Shown: in pieces, positions 61,372 to 64,000 of the stretch
How the letters are laid out: each line of letters opens with the position of its first letter
Position numbering within the stretch: the first letter of the stretch is position 1
Source of the DNA: Halomicrococcus gelatinilyticus
Lineage (GTDB): Archaea > Halobacteriota > Halobacteria > Halobacteriales > Haladaptataceae
Reading direction: 5' to 3'
DNA length: 64,000 nucleotides
Assembly (NCBI GenBank): GCA_024227995.1
Contig: CP100467.1
Coordinates: 294,866-358,865, forward strand
Position numbers and translations under genes: made by a program
The notes under the pieces: generated by a model
What the model was told of the DNA's origin: nothing
Database searches by the model: none
The model's input: only the letters and a program-made list of their open reading frames with translations

Positions 61372-61695
61372 ATGGTTGACAGACTCATCGAGGTCGTCGA
61401 ACCTGCAGACAACGTCGCGACGGTGCTTCGCGACGTCGACGCGGGGGAGACGGTCACAGTCAGCGTCGGCGACGACGAACGGACCGTCGACGTGACCGAC
61501 GACGTCGCGTTCGGCCACAAACTCGCGCTCGAATCGATACCGGGCGGCGAGACGGTCACGAAGTACGGCAAGAGCATCGGCCAGGCGTCGACGGACATCA
61601 GCCCCGGCGAGTGGGTGCACGTCCACAACGTCGACTCGAACTACGGACGCGGCGACCTCGCCGGCGACGAGCAGGCACAGGCGGTCCACGAGTGA
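61372..61695 (+). CDS. UxaA-family small (SAF-domain) subunit, SuyA-like
   Basis: A 107-residue SAF-domain protein, the N-terminal part of altronate dehydratase encoded alone. ALESIPGGETVTKYGKSIGQAS and GEWVHVHNVDSNYGRGD are the SAF landmarks (GHKLAL-type and HxHN). The same split into a roughly 100-residue and a roughly 390-residue subunit is seen in (2R)-sulfolactate sulfo-lyase SuyAB and in some archaeal altronate/galactarate dehydratases. It is followed after four bases by the large subunit. Confidence 0.82.
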   Translation: MVDRLIEVVEPADNVATVLRDVDAGETVTVSVGDDERTVDVTDDVAFGHKLALESIPGGETVTKYGKSIGQASTDISPGEWVHVHNVDSNYGRGDLAGDEQAQAVHE

Positions 61696-61699
61696 GACA

Positions 61700-62866
61700 A
61701 TGAGCGAATTCCTCGGATACGAACGCGACGACGGGAGTATCGGCATCCGGAACAACGTGGTCATCGTCTCGACGGCCCCGTACGCGAACGACACGGTCGA
61801 ACGCGCGGCGGACATCGTCGAGAACACCATCCCCATCACCCATCCGCTCGGGCGCTGCCAGACCAAACCCGACGTCTTCCAGACGTATCGAACGCTGCTG
61901 GGCTACGCGTCACACCCCAACACCTACGGGGCAGTCGTCGTCGCCCACGCGGGCGAGATCGTCGACGGCGACGAACTCGCCGCCGACGTCGCCGAGACCG
62001 GTCGGCCGAGCGCGTCCATCAACGTCCACGAGGAGAAGGGCGTGATGAACGGCCTGCAGGCCACCGTCGACGCCGCCCAGGAGATGGTGCGCGAGGCCAG
62101 CGAGCAGCGGCGGGTCCCGGCCGACATGTCCAACCTCACCTTCGGCATCAACTGCGCGACGTCGGACACCACCAGCGGGCTCTGCCAGCACAAGGCGACG
62201 GCCGGCGCCGTCTGGCGGCTCATCGACGAGTACGACGGCCGCGGCGTCTTCGCGGAGACCCCCGAGTTCTTCGGCGGCGAACAGGAGCTCGCCGAGCGCG
62301 CGGTCGACGACGAGGTGAAAGCAAAGATTCTCGACCGCGTCGGGTGGTGGGACGAGCGCCTGCAGGCGACGGGCTACGACGTCCGCGGCGCGCAACCGAC
62401 GCCGGACAACATGGACGGCGGGCTGACGACCATCGAGGAGAAGTCCCTCGGCGCGCTCGTCAAGTCCGGCGACGGCCCCATCCGCGACATGGTCGACTAC
62501 GGCGAGCCCATCCCCGAGGAGTCGGGCATGTACATCATGGACTCCCCGGGCCACGGCGCGGAGTCGGTCACCGGCATCGGTGCGGGCGGCGCGCACTTCA
62601 TGGTCATCTCGACCGGCCAGGGGCACACCCTCTCGAACGCCGTCATGCCGACGATCAAGGTCACCGGCAACCCGGGAAGCGCCGAGCGCGTCCCGGAGGA
62701 GACGGACGTCGACGTGAGCGACGCGCTCGTCGGCGACCGGTCGATCGAGTGGGCGACCGACCGGCTCTGGGACGAGATCGAGGCGGTCGTCGACGGGAAA
62801 CTCACGATGAGCGAGGCGCTCGGCGAGAGCCAGTTCGCCATCCACCGCATCGGCCCGTCGACGTGA
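61700..62866 (+). CDS. UxaA-family large subunit, SuyB-like
   Basis: A 388-residue catalytic subunit of the altronate dehydratase/sulfolactate sulfo-lyase family. GYERDDGSIGIRN opens the domain. Several segments resemble SuyB more than UxaA as I remember them: GRCQ at residues 51-54 rather than GCSQ, SDTTSGL (155-161) rather than SDGLSGI, QPTPDNMDGGLTTIEEKSLG and STGQGHTLSNAVMPTIKVTGNP, and the ending KLTMSEALGESQFA. If SuyAB, it would split sulfolactate into pyruvate and sulfite; if a sugar acid dehydratase, it would dehydrate altronate or galactarate. The next gene, ComC-like, favours the sulfolactate reading. Confidence 0.75.
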   Translation: MSEFLGYERDDGSIGIRNNVVIVSTAPYANDTVERAADIVENTIPITHPLGRCQTKPDVFQTYRTLLGYASHPNTYGAVVVAHAGEIVDGDELAADVAETGRPSASINVHEEKGVMNGLQATVDAAQEMVREASEQRRVPADMSNLTFGINCATSDTTSGLCQHKATAGAVWRLIDEYDGRGVFAETPEFFGGEQELAERAVDDEVKAKILDRVGWWDERLQATGYDVRGAQPTPDNMDGGLTTIEEKSLGALVKSGDGPIRDMVDYGEPIPEESGMYIMDSPGHGAESVTGIGAGGAHFMVISTGQGHTLSNAVMPTIKVTGNPGSAERVPEETDVDVSDALVGDRSIEWATDRLWDEIEAVVDGKLTMSEALGESQFAIHRIGPST

Positions 62867-62867
62867 G

Positions 62868-63872
62868 ATGGAGGTGGACCGTCAGCGCGCCGTCGCCACC
62901 GCGGCGGCAGCGTTCGAACGCCACGGCATCAGCGAAGCGGACGCGGAACTCACGGCGGAGGTGCTGGTGAGCGCCGACGCACGCGGGAAGCACTCGCACG
63001 GGCTCCTGCGACTCCCGCGGTTCGTCCGCGGCATCGAACACGGCAACGTCGACCCGGACGGCACCATCGAACTGGTCGCCGACCGCGGCGCCGCCGCGAC
63101 CCTCTCCGGCGGGTCGCGGCCCGGTCCCGTCGTCGCCGTCGACGCGGCGACGCGCGCGATGGACCGCGCCGACGAGTACGGCGTCGGCGTCGTCGGCGTC
63201 CGCGACACGAACCACCTCGGGATGCTCGGCTACTACACCGACCTCGTCCGGTCCGAGGGGTACGTCGGCGTCGCGCTCACGAACACGGAGCCGGCGATGC
63301 CCCCGTACGGCGGCGCGGAACCGGTGCTCGGGACGAACCCCATCGCCGTCGGCCTCCCGACGACGCCGCCGTTCAACCTCGACATGTCGACGTCGGCCAT
63401 CGCGCGCGGGTCCGTCCTGCACGCGAAGGAGAACGGGGGGTCGCTCCCGGAGGGCGTCGCCCTCGACGCCGACGGCGAGCCGACGACGGACCCCGCCGCG
63501 GCGCTGGAGGGAACCATCCGACCGTTCGGCGGCCCGAAGGGGTCGGGCCTCGCCGTCGCGGTCGAGGTGCTGGCGGGCGGCCTCGTCGGTGCCGCGATGG
63601 GGACGGACGTCACCGGGACCTACCACACGGAGGACGCCTGCACCAAGGGCGACCTCTTTTTCGCCGTCGACCCGGCGGCGCTCGGCAGCCCGGATTTCGC
63701 GTCGACGGCGAGCGCGTTCCTGGCGGACCTCAAGGACGCCGACCGCGCGGCCGGCGTGGACGAGATCCGTCTGCCCGGGGAGCGGTCGGTCGAACGCGAC
63801 CGCGACCGCCACGTCGTCGACGTCGATGCCGACCGCTGGCAGGAGGTGCAGCGACTCGCTGACGGGGACTGA
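62868..63872 (+). CDS. Malate/L-lactate dehydrogenase-family oxidoreductase, ComC-like
   Basis: A 334-residue NAD(P)-dependent dehydrogenase of the Ldh/MdhA family that is distinct from Rossmann lactate dehydrogenases. SADARGKHSHGLLRLPRF carries the catalytic histidine, VGVRDTNHLGMLGYY, NTEPAMPPYGG, LGTNPIAVGLP and DMSTSAIARG follow, and FGGPKGSGLAVAVEVLAG is near the C terminus. The family includes (R)-sulfolactate dehydrogenase ComC and ureidoglycolate, malate and lactate dehydrogenases. It starts one base after the SuyB-like stop, so a sulfolactate substrate is the simplest contextual guess. Confidence 0.85.
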   Translation: MEVDRQRAVATAAAAFERHGISEADAELTAEVLVSADARGKHSHGLLRLPRFVRGIEHGNVDPDGTIELVADRGAAATLSGGSRPGPVVAVDAATRAMDRADEYGVGVVGVRDTNHLGMLGYYTDLVRSEGYVGVALTNTEPAMPPYGGAEPVLGTNPIAVGLPTTPPFNLDMSTSAIARGSVLHAKENGGSLPEGVALDADGEPTTDPAAALEGTIRPFGGPKGSGLAVAVEVLAGGLVGAAMGTDVTGTYHTEDACTKGDLFFAVDPAALGSPDFASTASAFLADLKDADRAAGVDEIRLPGERSVERDRDRHVVDVDADRWQEVQRLADGD

Positions 63873-63950
63873 CCAGCGTCGTCGAATTTCCACGATGCCG
63901 TTTTATTTCTCTATCGGAATACATGCACAAACAATAACAGTTAACACACC

Positions 63951-63971
63951 CCGTGTGTACTTGTGACACGG
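63951..63971. promoter_or_regulatory. Inverted repeat CCGTGT/ACACGG before a gene start
   Basis: CCGTGT at 63951-63956 and ACACGG at 63966-63971 are separated by nine bases and end two bases before ATG 63973; an overlapping ACACCCCGTGT palindrome lies just upstream. This is a candidate operator. Confidence 0.3.
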
Positions 63972-63972
63972 T

Positions 63973-64000
63973 ATGTCCCACGAGGGTTCACCCCCGGAGA
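63973..64000 (+). CDS. Probable start of a gene running off the window
   Basis: ATG followed by MSHEGSPPE, preceded by AT-rich DNA (AACAATAACAG at 63930-63940). Too little is visible to name it. A solute-binding protein for the sugar transporter would fit the missing component. Confidence 0.35.

Noticed and set aside
1..64000. CRISPR arrays, tRNA and rRNA genes
   Set aside because: Reading both strands by eye I saw no regular spacer-repeat array and no tRNA TPsiC-like or rRNA core sequences; a tRNAscan and rRNA profile search would settle it.

Overview
The window is haloarchaeal chromosomal or megaplasmid DNA. Evidence: very high GC with GC-rich third codon positions, strongly acidic proteins, many leaderless genes with an AT-rich TATA-like box about 27 bases before the start codon, a geranylgeranylglyceryl phosphate synthase of archaeal lipid synthesis, and Tat-lipobox secretion of a solute-binding protein. 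I see no rRNA, tRNA, CRISPR array or intact insertion sequence.

Layout. (1) 1-8607: the end of an electron transfer flavoprotein alpha gene, then a tightly overlapping five-gene formate dehydrogenase operon (NuoF-like, NuoG-N-like, FdhA, DUF1641, second FdhA-like). (2) 8647-21710: mixed core genes: lipid synthase, ETF:quinone oxidoreductase-like membrane Fe-S protein, cupin, DUF4112, SHOCT, Mrp ATPase, TusA/DsrE pair, a heterodimeric ABC exporter and an orphan IS630-type helix-turn-helix protein. (3) 22066-34539: a C1/methylamine island on the minus strand: MtrH-like methyltransferase, DUF1638, RACo/RamA-type corrinoid activase, corrinoid protein, sarcosine-oxidase-like flavoprotein, a PLP enzyme of the cystathionine family and two tandem 839-residue dimethylglycine/sarcosine-dehydrogenase-like proteins. 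(4) 34631-51492: a truncated DMT transporter, an ammonia-lyase-fold enzyme without the MIO triad, an N-acyl-D-amino-acid deacylase, a hydantoinase-type cyclic amidohydrolase, a urocanase homologue with altered substrate loops, a pyrrolysine-free MttB-family methyltransferase, a complete peptide/opine-type ABC importer and a core MetE-like methyltransferase. (5) 52414-63872: IclR regulator, sugar ABC transporter parts, GH31 glycosidase, enolase-superfamily sugar acid dehydratase, D-2-hydroxyacid dehydrogenase, and a SuyA/SuyB/ComC-like block resembling sulfolactate catabolism.

How it may fit together (inference). Region 4 looks like degradation of a trimethylammonium imidazole compound, best guess ergothioneine (or hercynine): import, elimination of trimethylamine by the MIO-less lyase, hydration by the urocanase homologue, ring opening by the amidohydrolase(s). 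Methyl groups from this or other quaternary amines could pass MttB-like -> corrinoid protein (kept active by RACo) -> MtrH-like -> a pterin carrier. The DMGDH/sarcosine-type flavoproteins would strip the remaining methyls, feeding ETF and the membrane Fe-S protein, and formate dehydrogenase could finish C1 oxidation. Region 5 appears to be a separate sugar / sugar-acid / sulfonate module. None of these substrates is proven by sequence alone.
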